Source: a virus
DNA length: 27,415 nucleotides
IMG/VR virus record: IMGVR_UViG_3300035698_012834
Coordinates: 1 to 27,415 of that record
Strand: one strand, 5' to 3'
Shown here: positions 8,601 to 15,820 of the stretch, in pieces
Layout: every line of letters begins with the position of its first letter
Numbering within the stretch: position 1 is the stretch's first letter
Made by a program: the position numbers and the translations under genes
The notes under the pieces: model-generated
Database searches by the model: none
Seen by the model: the letters and a program-made list of their open reading frames with translations, nothing else
Told to the model about the DNA's origin: nothing

Positions 8601-10634
8601 ACATTTTCTACAGAATTAAGTGATTTGAAAGAAGGCGTTGTTCTAAGAGATAGCGAAGGTAATTTTAATCAGTTTGGAGTTGGAAAGAGAAATGATAATA
8701 TTGTTCTTCCGACATTTTATAATGTTGTGCGCTCGAGAGTAGTAATAGAGTCACCTGCCGGATCAATTCATAGTGGAAATATATATAACGTTGGAGTTAT
8801 TGGAAATAAAGAGATACAATTACTTGACGATACTAGTATTACACCAGGAGGAGAGACGGGCGATAATGTTGATAATATTCCAACCACTTTTCCTTATTCA
8901 TATGAGGGTCCATGGGCATATAGTATTTATAGCAGAAAATTTCCTATAAGTATTGAAACGCATGCTAGTGGATGGCCTGAAGATACATCGATAAATGTTA
9001 CTATTACTAAATCTGGAAAATATGTAATTTCAACTAATGTTGGACTTTTAGAAAATGGATTAGAATTGATTTCTACCAAGTCAAATCCTACTAATGTTTA
9101 TCGAGTAATCATTGAATCTGGCGCTCAGGCTGGAACATATAATATTTTAGATGCCCAGTCTAATTCTATTGTTCTTTATGATTATCAATATGGAGACCCG
9201 TTTGGTTCTAACCTTACGTTCTCTATAACAAGAAATGGAGTGCTTATTGACGGATTGTCATCTATTACTGGAACACTGGGCAGAGAAGAAGTTTATGGAA
9301 ATTTTACATATGCTGGGTCAAATGATATTATGACCGAGTGGGATATAGACAATGAGATCGCATATGTCTGTATTAATAATGGTACTTATTATCCAATAGT
9401 CGAAACAATTCCTTCTACTGGATCTGGAACCCAAGTAAAATTCAAGAATTATTCTTCAGGTCCAACTGGAAGCAATCGAATATCTATATTTGAAAAAAGA
9501 TTTTCAAGTTCAACTGGATATATTACATCTTCTACGAACGTCATTCATGTTCCCGCTGCCGGGACAGGTTCTGTTGATTTATATAATTTGATTCACAATA
9601 CCACAGAGAATGAAGATAGGATCAACGATCTCCTAATTGGTTTGTATTTGAATGGATTTTGGAGATATTATGGCGTTGAAGAAATATATTCAAGCGATGT
9701 TAATAAGATAAAACTTAGAGGTCTTGCAATAGACGAAGTTGTTACTGGGCAAGATTTGAGAGTTAGAATATATGAATTAACAAGTTATAAATCAGGAACG
9801 GTAAGACCGATGGTTAGTTCTGGTCTTTATGATATATTAGAAGGAACAGCTGATTTTGGTTCTAGTGCTACTATACTAATAGATGCAGTTACTAATTTTA
9901 CAACTAGTCATGTAGAAGAAGGAGACATTATTTATAATATTACTGATGATAGTTGGTCAATAGTAACATCTGTAGCAACTAATACTCTTGGTTTTTCTGC
10001 ATTAGTTCAAAACGGGGTAGCAGGGAGCGCATTTGCTGACGGAGAACAATATAGAATTATAAGAAGAACATTATATGATTATAATGTTTTTGGAAACGAT
10101 CCGGTTCATCAATATACTCAAAATATCAGTTTCGAAAGTTATAACCATAGCGGTATTGATTATGTTTTAGTTGGTTCTACTGGAGAATCTATTAAAGAAA
10201 CAGATCTTGATAATTTGCAAAGACAATTTGGCACATATAGGACTATTGACAGTGTCGAAGGATCACAGTTTAGTATTGGGGTATCTGTAGGAAGTAATTT
10301 TAATATTCTTCCTAGTACATTTAATGTATATGTAAATAATCATTTGTGGAAGAAAGTAGATTTTTGGACAGATCCAGAAGAAAAACCACTTCAAATAGGT
10401 CTACAAGAATTTATGGTAGAACAAAAATCATTTCATGACGTAGTTGTATGGTTTGGAGATAATTTTACAGGCAAAGCACCGCAGCCAGGAGATTGGATTA
10501 GAATAGATTATAACTATAAAGGATTCGAAAGAGACCCTAGTGTTCCTGAGTATGTTTACCAAAAAGAAAAAATATATTTTGAAATCTATGATGTAAATAC
10601 AGATAGTGCTCAAAGGATCTATCTGTATTCATAA
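5679..10634 (+). CDS. Giant baseplate wedge protein, gp7-like with tail protein I domain
   Basis: At 1651 residues this is the largest product here, well above T4 gp7 (about 1030). Residues about 363-483 resemble the P2 tail protein I domain: LKTYLPFFYL, a helix ending in DQFLNLIDPKRI, LLPYLSNLF, then LLKRKGTMDGLTELLALM. The rest is mostly beta modules. Nine cysteines fall in residues 762-882, including CDLC at 824-827 and CSCC at 879-882, suggesting metal binding or disulfides. A module at about 1385-1470 has TADFGSSATILIDAVTNF. The end (about 1549-1614) repeats the VNN.W..VDF.TD module of the gp6-like protein. The place directly after the gp6-like gene supports a gp7-like role linking wedge core and periphery. 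The peripheral modules may carry fibres; that is inference. Confidence 0.8.
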   Translation: MIIQTTYENLQIGETARIYLEIDDLVNSSGQPEHLGRIDKILIERLNNSHLEPDKINQTVRNVLGPQSASVVLDSNDSTTNFHNYNNANSARINFTDGYFVHVISPSAIEGYYEIRDIPIEFYDSDNQPVGKELIISGIFSSITEEIVDFHIVDSNYLNVTSAPFENGSILFNNDEEFMEPVWKKDGFFFEDLNKNYDFGSISNFDTCTLQVTISGTTYSYPCGRIYNTESNIDYSFFIIGFDEPSGYEQNSVMSWVVKDASGNTAVNGALLSATGNNGVIQPFYYSPVKIDSFTNSDGEILYRYYYDWLIEDSLFNGEGTYLIYWYVRRQGTIILYNEIFSKNYLVHNDFDLPETYTRNFNRENYHELLKTYLPFFYLDYQADDVIDETLRAFGESIYDFQLKVDQFLNLIDPKRIKVSLLPYLSNLFSYNLKGNDIVSWRQQLDNIPKLLKRKGTMDGLTELLALMSTTVKNVTFYWQVRSPYLWTDYFFLTNNNTITAESYDLGYEPIVQLTGASRTLDFSRFLIEYYSQEQLAWYNLSYDDTGTVINEFQSLIDLSFSERKSQYNIYSKTIKWNLNDITRNQVFVRYEDVGSIFYDSDFDNNLVKYRIHIKSGDVKHGLYEFDQIDIDDTKTQSLYDVIKFRLRYIEDASALINEDENINIEKQIIFSIIQGSDELDNPLENYVDLRGSIVIEEQIIKSVTNLNGKIRGYNLSTTTIGTFTPQANDVLKIRYQYKDYPYEINSSSQDYLTNFDNYELCKDDYILSLPLSDSRSPYDSLYANSRVIPPVNYNIRLLPDTTCFVAPTDEIDEFNCLSKYEVCDLCATRNPLDKPVIFGHIRTKLPWSENVYNMDEYDGSTRPSYEPCDIDEDFLDKCSCCWSSQFSISVEANKLSNKSLESILEAIDEFKPFHSQLKTFSYTGSFTDYCHIDDLDYNFELKQSYKDTFLISTFNPYQGNTNNRSDCYNFAEGTFSTELSDLKEGVVLRDSEGNFNQFGVGKRNDNIVLPTFYNVVRSRVVIESPAGSIHSGNIYNVGVIGNKEIQLLDDTSITPGGETGDNVDNIPTTFPYSYEGPWAYSIYSRKFPISIETHASGWPEDTSINVTITKSGKYVISTNVGLLENGLELISTKSNPTNVYRVIIESGAQAGTYNILDAQSNSIVLYDYQYGDPFGSNLTFSITRNGVLIDGLSSITGTLGREEVYGNFTYAGSNDIMTEWDIDNEIAYVCINNGTYYPIVETIPSTGSGTQVKFKNYSSGPTGSNRISIFEKRFSSSTGYITSSTNVIHVPAAGTGSVDLYNLIHNTTENEDRINDLLIGLYLNGFWRYYGVEEIYSSDVNKIKLRGLAIDEVVTGQDLRVRIYELTSYKSGTVRPMVSSGLYDILEGTADFGSSATILIDAVTNFTTSHVEEGDIIYNITDDSWSIVTSVATNTLGFSALVQNGVAGSAFADGEQYRIIRRTLYDYNVFGNDPVHQYTQNISFESYNHSGIDYVLVGSTGESIKETDLDNLQRQFGTYRTIDSVEGSQFSIGVSVGSNFNILPSTFNVYVNNHLWKKVDFWTDPEEKPLQIGLQEFMVEQKSFHDVVVWFGDNFTGKAPQPGDWIRIDYNYKGFERDPSVPEYVYQKEKIYFEIYDVNTDSAQRIYLYS

Positions 10635-10645
10635 AGGGGAAGTGA

Positions 10646-11122
10646 ATGATTCAAGAAAATATAAACAGCAAAGGATTTGTTGATATCGTAGTGACTGATT
10701 TGGAGACTAACGAGGTTATAGAACGATATCGAAGAAATACCGTTTTGTTATCTGGAAAAACATTGATGGCTCGTTCTTTAGCTGGAGAAATAAACGATCC
10801 ATTTGATTTTTACGTTTACAGTATGGAATTCGGAGTTGGAGGATTGGACGGATCAACTCCAAAAACAGTTAGTAGTGGATTAACATCTCTTTATCTTAGT
10901 GCCGGAGTAGATGTTTTAGTAGGAAGGTCATGGTCTAATTCAGCTCCTACACAGGCTGTTTTTACTGGAACTTTGAATACTGCAACGGGAAATGGACTAG
11001 ATATTAATGAAGCTGCACTGAAAACAGCTAATGGAGAATTATTTTCAATGATTACATTTCCTCCGCTATCTAAAACTAGCAATTTACAAATCACTTTGAA
11101 TTGGACAATTGTGTTTTCATAA
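10646..11122 (+). CDS. Putative baseplate or tail structural protein, 158 residues
   Basis: The function is not recognised with certainty. The N-terminus (GFVDIVVTDLETNEVIERYRRNTVLLSGKTLMARSLAG) followed by a beta-rich Ser/Thr/Gly middle and a closing PPLSKTSNLQITLNWTIVF resembles small structural proteins often found beside tail fibre genes of large phages. There is no signal peptide or membrane segment. A strong ribosome site (AAAGGGGAAG) lies before the ATG, and the gene is 11 bases from the wedge gene and 13 bases from the next one. It probably belongs to the baseplate or connects fibres to it. An antisense open frame overlaps the 3' half but has none of these supports. Confidence 0.7.
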   Translation: MIQENINSKGFVDIVVTDLETNEVIERYRRNTVLLSGKTLMARSLAGEINDPFDFYVYSMEFGVGGLDGSTPKTVSSGLTSLYLSAGVDVLVGRSWSNSAPTQAVFTGTLNTATGNGLDINEAALKTANGELFSMITFPPLSKTSNLQITLNWTIVFS

Positions 11123-11135
11123 ATAGGAGAGAGGC

Positions 11136-12563
11136 ATGGCATTAGTATTACCATCAATATCATTAGATGAAAATGGCAACCTGCAAGTAGGAGCAGGAAC
11201 TGAAATTGACACTAATTTTAGCGAAATAAAAAATAAAGTTAATCCATTATTTACAGATGTCTTAAATCTGCAAACTTCTTGGAATGGTTCATTTGAGACA
11301 TTAAGTGAGTTTACTTTAAATTTTCCTTCTAGTCCATCGTTGCCTGGAGGAGGAACATCGGGTCCATATCCAACAGGCGTATATCTAAAAAGTTCTGCAG
11401 TTCAACCTTTTACGATTGACTTAATAGAAGATAGTAGTTTATTTGTTAAAATGACTTTGCAAGAAAGATCATTTGTTGAATCTATTATCGATACAGATAT
11501 ATCAAGCTTCAAAATGAAGGTTGAAAATAATTCGGAAATCAATGAAACAATCAAACTTGTATCTGGTCAAATGATTACTTTGAGCCAGCTGTATGTTGAT
11601 AATGAAATTCAAGTTAAAATTGATGCATCAATTCCCACAGAATATTTTAGAACAAGTACTTATTCTGTCATTCCAACGAAACCAGATCCAAGCAATCTTT
11701 ATAGATATAAAATTTCTACAAGCGCATATATTTCCGGAACTCTAAGAGTATATGTTAACACGCATAGAGTTCCTAATAATTTAATTGATCAAAGTTTATC
11801 AAGTATTGGAGAGTTTTATTTTGTAAATACACTTCCTTTATCTGAACTTCCATCAGGACAAGATGATATTGTTTATTGTGATTTTGAAAACCCAATTATT
11901 GTTAGCCCATTAGAAGCATCGGCAAGTGATTCGACATTAGCTAAATGGTGGGGAGATATTTACACCGCGTCTGACGGAAGCGTTGTTCAGCCAACATCAG
12001 AATTACAACCTTTGAGATTTTATGCCTTGTCAGGCGATTTTTCAGCATCAGCTGGATATAATGCTAGTCAAGATTTATTCCGTATTGTTTCAGCTAATCC
12101 TTATACGGATGTTACAGGTTCTGTTGATAACGGTATGGAAACTGTATTCTTTATTTTAGATACTAACAAAATAGATCACGATCAATTAGAAAACTGGACA
12201 TTTAGTGCCCACCACCCAATAGGTTATGATAACCAAAATATGTGGTACAAAATAGTTGGAACAGATGCAAGTGAAGTTATTCCAAATTCTACGCAGACAA
12301 ATCTAACATTTTCATCAAGTGATGCGAGTGTTACCGCGGTGATTTCTGGATCTACTATAAATCTTGTTGCTTCTGGGTCAAGTTATTTTACTAGATCGGT
12401 TGGAATAATCAAACCAACAATAACCACTGATGATTTGGCTATATATTCAAATAGAAGATTCTATTTTGACGGAGGAACGAATACATATGTAACCTATGAC
12501 TCTGGAAATAGTAGATATGAATTTTTTATCGGTGGAGCTAGCGTGGGTCAAATGGGAGTTTAA
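11136..12563 (+). CDS. Putative tail fibre or baseplate-attached protein, 475 residues
   Basis: The product is rich in Ser, Thr and Asn, beta-rich, and lacks catalytic motifs. The start (MALVLPSISLDENGNLQVGAGTEI, then NFSEIKNKVN) resembles N-terminal attachment regions of phage fibres. The C-terminal 40 residues (RRFYFDGGTNTYVTYDSGNSRYEFFIGGASVGQMGV) match the short strand pattern often seen at the ends of fibre or appendage proteins, where a DGG.NTY motif is followed by a GGA strand. AGGAGAG precedes the ATG, and the gene overlaps nothing. It lies immediately upstream of the repeat fibre gene, so it may connect that fibre to the baseplate. The structural role is inferred from context and composition. 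Confidence 0.65.
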   Translation: MALVLPSISLDENGNLQVGAGTEIDTNFSEIKNKVNPLFTDVLNLQTSWNGSFETLSEFTLNFPSSPSLPGGGTSGPYPTGVYLKSSAVQPFTIDLIEDSSLFVKMTLQERSFVESIIDTDISSFKMKVENNSEINETIKLVSGQMITLSQLYVDNEIQVKIDASIPTEYFRTSTYSVIPTKPDPSNLYRYKISTSAYISGTLRVYVNTHRVPNNLIDQSLSSIGEFYFVNTLPLSELPSGQDDIVYCDFENPIIVSPLEASASDSTLAKWWGDIYTASDGSVVQPTSELQPLRFYALSGDFSASAGYNASQDLFRIVSANPYTDVTGSVDNGMETVFFILDTNKIDHDQLENWTFSAHHPIGYDNQNMWYKIVGTDASEVIPNSTQTNLTFSSSDASVTAVISGSTINLVASGSSYFTRSVGIIKPTITTDDLAIYSNRRFYFDGGTNTYVTYDSGNSRYEFFIGGASVGQMGV

Positions 12564-12575
12564 TGGAGTAATTAT

Positions 12576-15293
12576 ATGGCATTTTTTAAAACAAATAAAG
12601 GTTATTTGATATACGGTGGCGGGACTTTTGCTCTCTGGGAAGATGGCGGTCTTATATTTGGAAAAGCTGCTACTGGTGGAACAATTACCTGTGGAGCATC
12701 CGGACAAGACAGAGGATCTTTTGCCGGCGGAGTTATTACTACTACTGGCGGAACGATTATAGCTGATGCCGATGGATCTTTCGCTATTGGAAAAGTAACT
12801 TCTGGTACAATTAGATCTGGCCTAGGAGGAATGACCCAAGGAAATGTAACAACCGGATCTATTCATACAACTAGTGGACCTGGATCGCTTGCACAAGGAG
12901 TAGCAAAGGCAGGTCAAATTTATTCTTCTGGAAAAGGTAATTTCGCTCAAGGGTATATTACATCTAATCAAAAAATACAAGCTTCCGGAAACGGAAGTTT
13001 TGCTCAAGGATATACAATTGCCGGAAACATTGTGTCTTCAGGGTTAGGCTCTTTTGCGCAAGGAGCAAGTGCTGCTAATGCAACGGCCTCTGGACATGGA
13101 TCATTTGTTCAAGGCAACGCAGCTAATACTATGACAGCCGGTGGATATGGATCATTTGTTCAAGGTAATGCAGCAAACGCAGTAATGACTACTTCTGCAG
13201 CTGGAACATTTATACAAGGCAATGCTGCTGGAGGATCAATAACTTCTTCTAGTTCTGGATCTCTTTGTCAAGGAGCAACCCGTGGAACAGCGACTATTTA
13301 TGCTAATGGTATTGGTTCTATGGCTCAAGGATATACTAGTGGCGCTGGAAGTATAAACTCCCAAGGCGAAGGTTCTATTGCTCAAGGAAATGCTTCTGGA
13401 GGATCAATATATGCTTATACACATGGTGCTTTTGCTCAAGGAAAAGTAGGTTATTCAGGGTTTATTACAGCAAAAAATCTTGGAACATTTGCTCAGGGAA
13501 ACGCCGGAACAAGCGGAGAAATAAGCGCTATATCTAAAGGTTCTTTTGTCCAGGGACATACTTTGACAGGATCTATCTATTTAGGTGGGACAACTGGTAA
13601 TTTTGCTCAAGGATACACACTTTCTGGAGATATTGGCATTGCGTTTGGAAGTGGTAGTTTTGTGCAAGGAAGTGTTACTGGTGCTGGAAAAATATATACT
13701 CAGGGATTCGGATCATTTGCTCAAGGGTTTACTTCGAGCGGAGAAATAAATGCAGTACAATCAGGGACATTTCTTCAAGGCAGATGCGGTACAGGAAGCA
13801 TATTTTCAAGTTCAAGCGGAACATTTATCCAAGGGTACATATCTGATGGAGTAACAGCAACAACATCCGCGTACGGAGGAATGATACAGGGAAATTTTAT
13901 AGCGAGTCCAACGGCAAGTGGTATAGGTTCATTCATTCAAGGGGCAGCGACAAACACCGCGGGAATTATGACCGCTAGTGGATCTGGTTCTTTTGCACAA
14001 GGCAGAGCTTTAGGTCCTTTAACTGCAAGTGCTTTTGGTTCATTTGTTCAGGGGGCGTCAACAAATACTGTAGGAATTATGACCGCTAGTGGATCTGGTT
14101 CTTTTGTACAAGGCAGAGCGTCTGGAGACATGATTGCGTCGGCGTCTGGTTCTTTTATACAGGGAAGAACAAATTCTTCGTTGTCCTCAATGACCGCTAC
14201 CGGCGGTGGTTCGTTTGCGCAAGGACAAACTATCGGAACAAATAGTTATATGACATCTGGTACCGGAGCATTTTCACAAGGAATAATCACTGGAACTGGA
14301 TATATTAAATCAGTTGGTCCCGGAACCATGGTTCAAGGGTCTATAGCTAATGGATCTATTTCGGCGGCATTGGCCGGAGCATTCGCGCAAGGATATGGAA
14401 CTACTGGAAGTTTATATTCAAAAGGAAAAGGATCATTCGTACAAGGGCACGTAACAACTGGAAGTTTATATTCTAATTCTGGTTCCTTTGCTCAGGGATA
14501 TACTGCCGGAGGAACAATTAGTGCGTCTAACCAGGGTTGTTTTGCCCAAGGATATACTAAAACAACTGGAGATATTTATTCTGTTGGAAATGGATCATTT
14601 GCCCACGGGTATGCAAATACTGGTAATATTACAGCAACAGGTGTCGGATCGATTGCAATGGGAAGATGCTATGATGGAACAATAGTAGCAGGAGCAAATG
14701 GATCTTTCGCTGCCGGATGGGTTGCAGCAGGAACAATTACAGGATCGGCTAAAGGATCATTTGCACATGGATATACTAAAGCTTCTTCAGATATTTCCGC
14801 AAGCGGCCTTGGATCATTCGCTCAAGGATATATGGCCGATGGAATTCTTCATATGACTGCTTCTGATTCTGGTTCTTTTGCTCAAGGATGTTCTCTTTCT
14901 GGTCGTATTCAAGCAAGCGGAAAGGGTTCATTTGTTCAAGGATATTCTGATACAGGAAACCTAGATTCTACCGGTGCAGGTTCGTTTGTACATGGATTTG
15001 CATCTGGAACTGGAGCTATAGTAGCTGTTGCACAAGGATCATTTGTACATGGATTTGCTCCTGTTGGTACTGTATTGACAGCGAATGCATACGGTGCAAT
15101 TCTATTTTGTCATGGTACTTCAGCTACTAACAGTGTTGCTCAGTCGCTACAGGTTGGACCTGATGGAACTCAAATAAGAATCGTTGGAGGCGGAGCCGCG
15201 CCTGTGGCTCCTAGAAATGGAGATTTTTGGGTAGATTCAGGCAATGTATTTGTTAGGTCTGGTGGATCTAGTATAAATATTTCTAGTCTCTAG
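12576..15293 (+). CDS. Long repetitive fibre/adhesin with about 43 GSFAQG repeats
   Basis: After a 45-residue Gly-rich start (MAFFKTNKGYLIYGGGTF), residues 47-847 consist of about 43 units of 17-20 residues. The consensus is G-S-F-(A/V/I)-Q-G, four variable residues, often G, a hydrophobic strand, then a Ser/Gly turn. In the last third Q is sometimes H, M or A (GSFAHG, GSIAMG). Such regular strand-turn units with conserved Gly are expected for a beta-helix or beta-roll, comparable in style to YadA-type adhesin heads. The last 60 residues (VGPDGTQIRI, then PRNGDFWVDSGNVFVRSGG) look like a C-terminal fibre tip or trimerisation segment. There is no signal peptide, as expected for a virion protein. 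ATGGAG precedes the start. Receptor binding is inferred; the repeat architecture is seen directly. Confidence 0.82.
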   Translation: MAFFKTNKGYLIYGGGTFALWEDGGLIFGKAATGGTITCGASGQDRGSFAGGVITTTGGTIIADADGSFAIGKVTSGTIRSGLGGMTQGNVTTGSIHTTSGPGSLAQGVAKAGQIYSSGKGNFAQGYITSNQKIQASGNGSFAQGYTIAGNIVSSGLGSFAQGASAANATASGHGSFVQGNAANTMTAGGYGSFVQGNAANAVMTTSAAGTFIQGNAAGGSITSSSSGSLCQGATRGTATIYANGIGSMAQGYTSGAGSINSQGEGSIAQGNASGGSIYAYTHGAFAQGKVGYSGFITAKNLGTFAQGNAGTSGEISAISKGSFVQGHTLTGSIYLGGTTGNFAQGYTLSGDIGIAFGSGSFVQGSVTGAGKIYTQGFGSFAQGFTSSGEINAVQSGTFLQGRCGTGSIFSSSSGTFIQGYISDGVTATTSAYGGMIQGNFIASPTASGIGSFIQGAATNTAGIMTASGSGSFAQGRALGPLTASAFGSFVQGASTNTVGIMTASGSGSFVQGRASGDMIASASGSFIQGRTNSSLSSMTATGGGSFAQGQTIGTNSYMTSGTGAFSQGIITGTGYIKSVGPGTMVQGSIANGSISAALAGAFAQGYGTTGSLYSKGKGSFVQGHVTTGSLYSNSGSFAQGYTAGGTISASNQGCFAQGYTKTTGDIYSVGNGSFAHGYANTGNITATGVGSIAMGRCYDGTIVAGANGSFAAGWVAAGTITGSAKGSFAHGYTKASSDISASGLGSFAQGYMADGILHMTASDSGSFAQGCSLSGRIQASGKGSFVQGYSDTGNLDSTGAGSFVHGFASGTGAIVAVAQGSFVHGFAPVGTVLTANAYGAILFCHGTSATNSVAQSLQVGPDGTQIRIVGGGAAPVAPRNGDFWVDSGNVFVRSGGSSINISSL
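12714..15118 (+). repeat. Degenerate tandem repeat array inside the fibre gene
   Basis: Units of about 51-60 bases encode the GSFAQG motif, written mostly as GG(A/T)TC(T/A)TT(T/C)GC(T/A)CAAGG. They vary at synonymous positions and in spacer length, so most copies are old. Two stretches are nearly identical: 13962-14008 and 14073-14119, 47 bases with one difference. Confidence 0.85.
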
Positions 15294-15309
15294 TGTAAGG
15301 AGAATAATA

Positions 15310-15477
15310 ATGGCAAACAATTATGAAAAAATACCAAAAATACAATTACAGGAAGAGAAAATAAAAATTCTCCATGTAATAGCAAAAATAAATTTTAAAA
15401 TAACTGGGTCCGTAAAGAGAAAAGCAAAACTTCAAGTACGACTAGATCAGATTAACGCAATTCTTCTAACATTATAA
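15310..15477 (+). CDS. Small basic protein, 55 residues
   Basis: This short frame begins MANNYEKIPKIQLQEEK and ends RLDQINAILLTL. It is rich in Lys and Ile and has no membrane segment; the C-terminal half may form an amphipathic helix. Support comes from a strong Shine-Dalgarno sequence, TAAGGAG, 9-15 bases before the ATG, and from its place directly after the fibre gene stop, 16 bases apart. The function is not recognised. Possible roles include a small fibre-associated or assembly factor, but nothing in the sequence shows this. It is followed by a hairpin 16 bases after the stop. Confidence 0.6.
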   Translation: MANNYEKIPKIQLQEEKIKILHVIAKINFKITGSVKRKAKLQVRLDQINAILLTL

Positions 15478-15490
15478 AAATTTGATAAGA

Positions 15491-15515
15491 AAGATATAGT
15501 TCTTCAGAGCTATGT
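15491..15515 (+). repeat. Hairpin H1, first copy of a paired stem-loop
   Basis: Bases 15494-15502 pair with 15507-15515 in a 9-bp stem (two G-U pairs) closed by the loop TTCA. It lies 16 bases after the stop of the small basic ORF. Bases 15491-15515 match 15713-15737 at 19 of 25 positions, and the stem differences keep pairing in both copies. Confidence 0.6.
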
Positions 15516-15605
15516 ATGAATTAAATGTAAAAATTCAAAATAATATCATATATATTAATGTTGGATGGGACAACTTTCAAAATTAAAATGTTCTGATAAC
15601 ATCTA

Positions 15606-15740
15606 ATGTTTCAAATACTTACGGAACGTAGGGAATTCACGCCTGTGGAGTTTAATATCTCTACATTAGATAATTTTAGATTATCTAATGTAAGTACGAA
15701 CGTTGAACCAGGAAGATACGACTCTTCAGAGTTGTGTTAG
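15606..15740 (+). CDS. Possible 44-residue ORF or gene remnant
   Basis: The frame reads MFQILTERREFTPVEF at the start and ends RYDSSELC. Its composition looks like a real protein rather than random AT-rich reading, and an in-frame TAA just upstream (15597-15599) fixes this ATG as the first start. No Shine-Dalgarno sequence precedes it, unlike nearly all neighbours, and two hairpins lie inside it. It may be a remnant of a larger gene, an unannotated peptide, or chance. No family is recognised. Confidence 0.25.
   Translation: MFQILTERREFTPVEFNISTLDNFRLSNVSTNVEPGRYDSSELC
15662..15692 (+). repeat. 12-bp perfect stem-loop
   Basis: TACATTAGATAA (15662-15673) is the exact reverse complement of 15681-15692, with the 7-base loop TTTTAGA between. 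TACTT at 15616-15620 can further pair with AAGTA at 15692-15696, which would enclose this hairpin in a larger fold. No U-tract follows. Confidence 0.55.
15713..15737 (+). repeat. Hairpin H2, second copy of a paired stem-loop
   Basis: Bases 15716-15724 pair with 15729-15737 around the same TTCA loop as H1. Relative to H1, four stem positions differ: T-A becomes C-G, A-T becomes G-T, G-C becomes A-T and T-G becomes C-G. All keep pairing, which points to selection on the RNA fold. Confidence 0.6.
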
Positions 15741-15779
15741 TTCACTAGATTCAATTCCAGAATAACCTCACGAATAAAA

Positions 15780-15820
15780 ATTAATATTCTCATCTATATT
15801 GTATAGATGAGAATATTAAT
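15780..15820 (+). promoter_or_regulatory. Perfect 19-bp hairpin covering the glycosyltransferase start codon
   Basis: ATTAATATTCTCATCTATA (15780-15798) is the exact reverse complement of 15802-15820, with only TTG as loop. The ATG of the next gene (15807-15809) and its first codons lie in the right arm, and no Shine-Dalgarno sequence is present. In a transcript that enters from upstream the start codon would be buried. Five A residues flank the left arm, so read from the minus strand the stem is followed by TTTTT and resembles an intrinsic terminator in that direction. Confidence 0.65.

Larger units (their letters stand above)
15478..15806 (+). other. Hairpin-rich stretch without an assured gene
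   Basis: These 329 bases separate the fibre operon from the glycosyltransferase gene. They hold four inverted repeats, listed separately, and one 44-codon open frame without a ribosome site. I found no tRNA, and no group I intron core could be assembled. The density of stems suggests an RNA regulatory region, a small RNA, or an eroded gene. Confidence 0.5.

Noticed and set aside
12714-15118. Repeats as a CRISPR array
   Set aside because: Units are in-frame coding, degenerate and without uniform spacers; they encode the fibre repeats.
15487-15516. AAGATATAG, like the S element of a group I intron
   Set aside because: No matching R, Q or P elements and no split gene are found nearby, and the bases are explained by hairpin H1.
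15512-15586. A 24-codon ORF after hairpin H1
   Set aside because: Too short, no ribosome site, and its start lies inside the hairpin arm.
15740-15765. TTCAATTCC as a tRNA T-loop
   Set aside because: The flanks do not pair as a T stem, and no acceptor or anticodon arm can be drawn.
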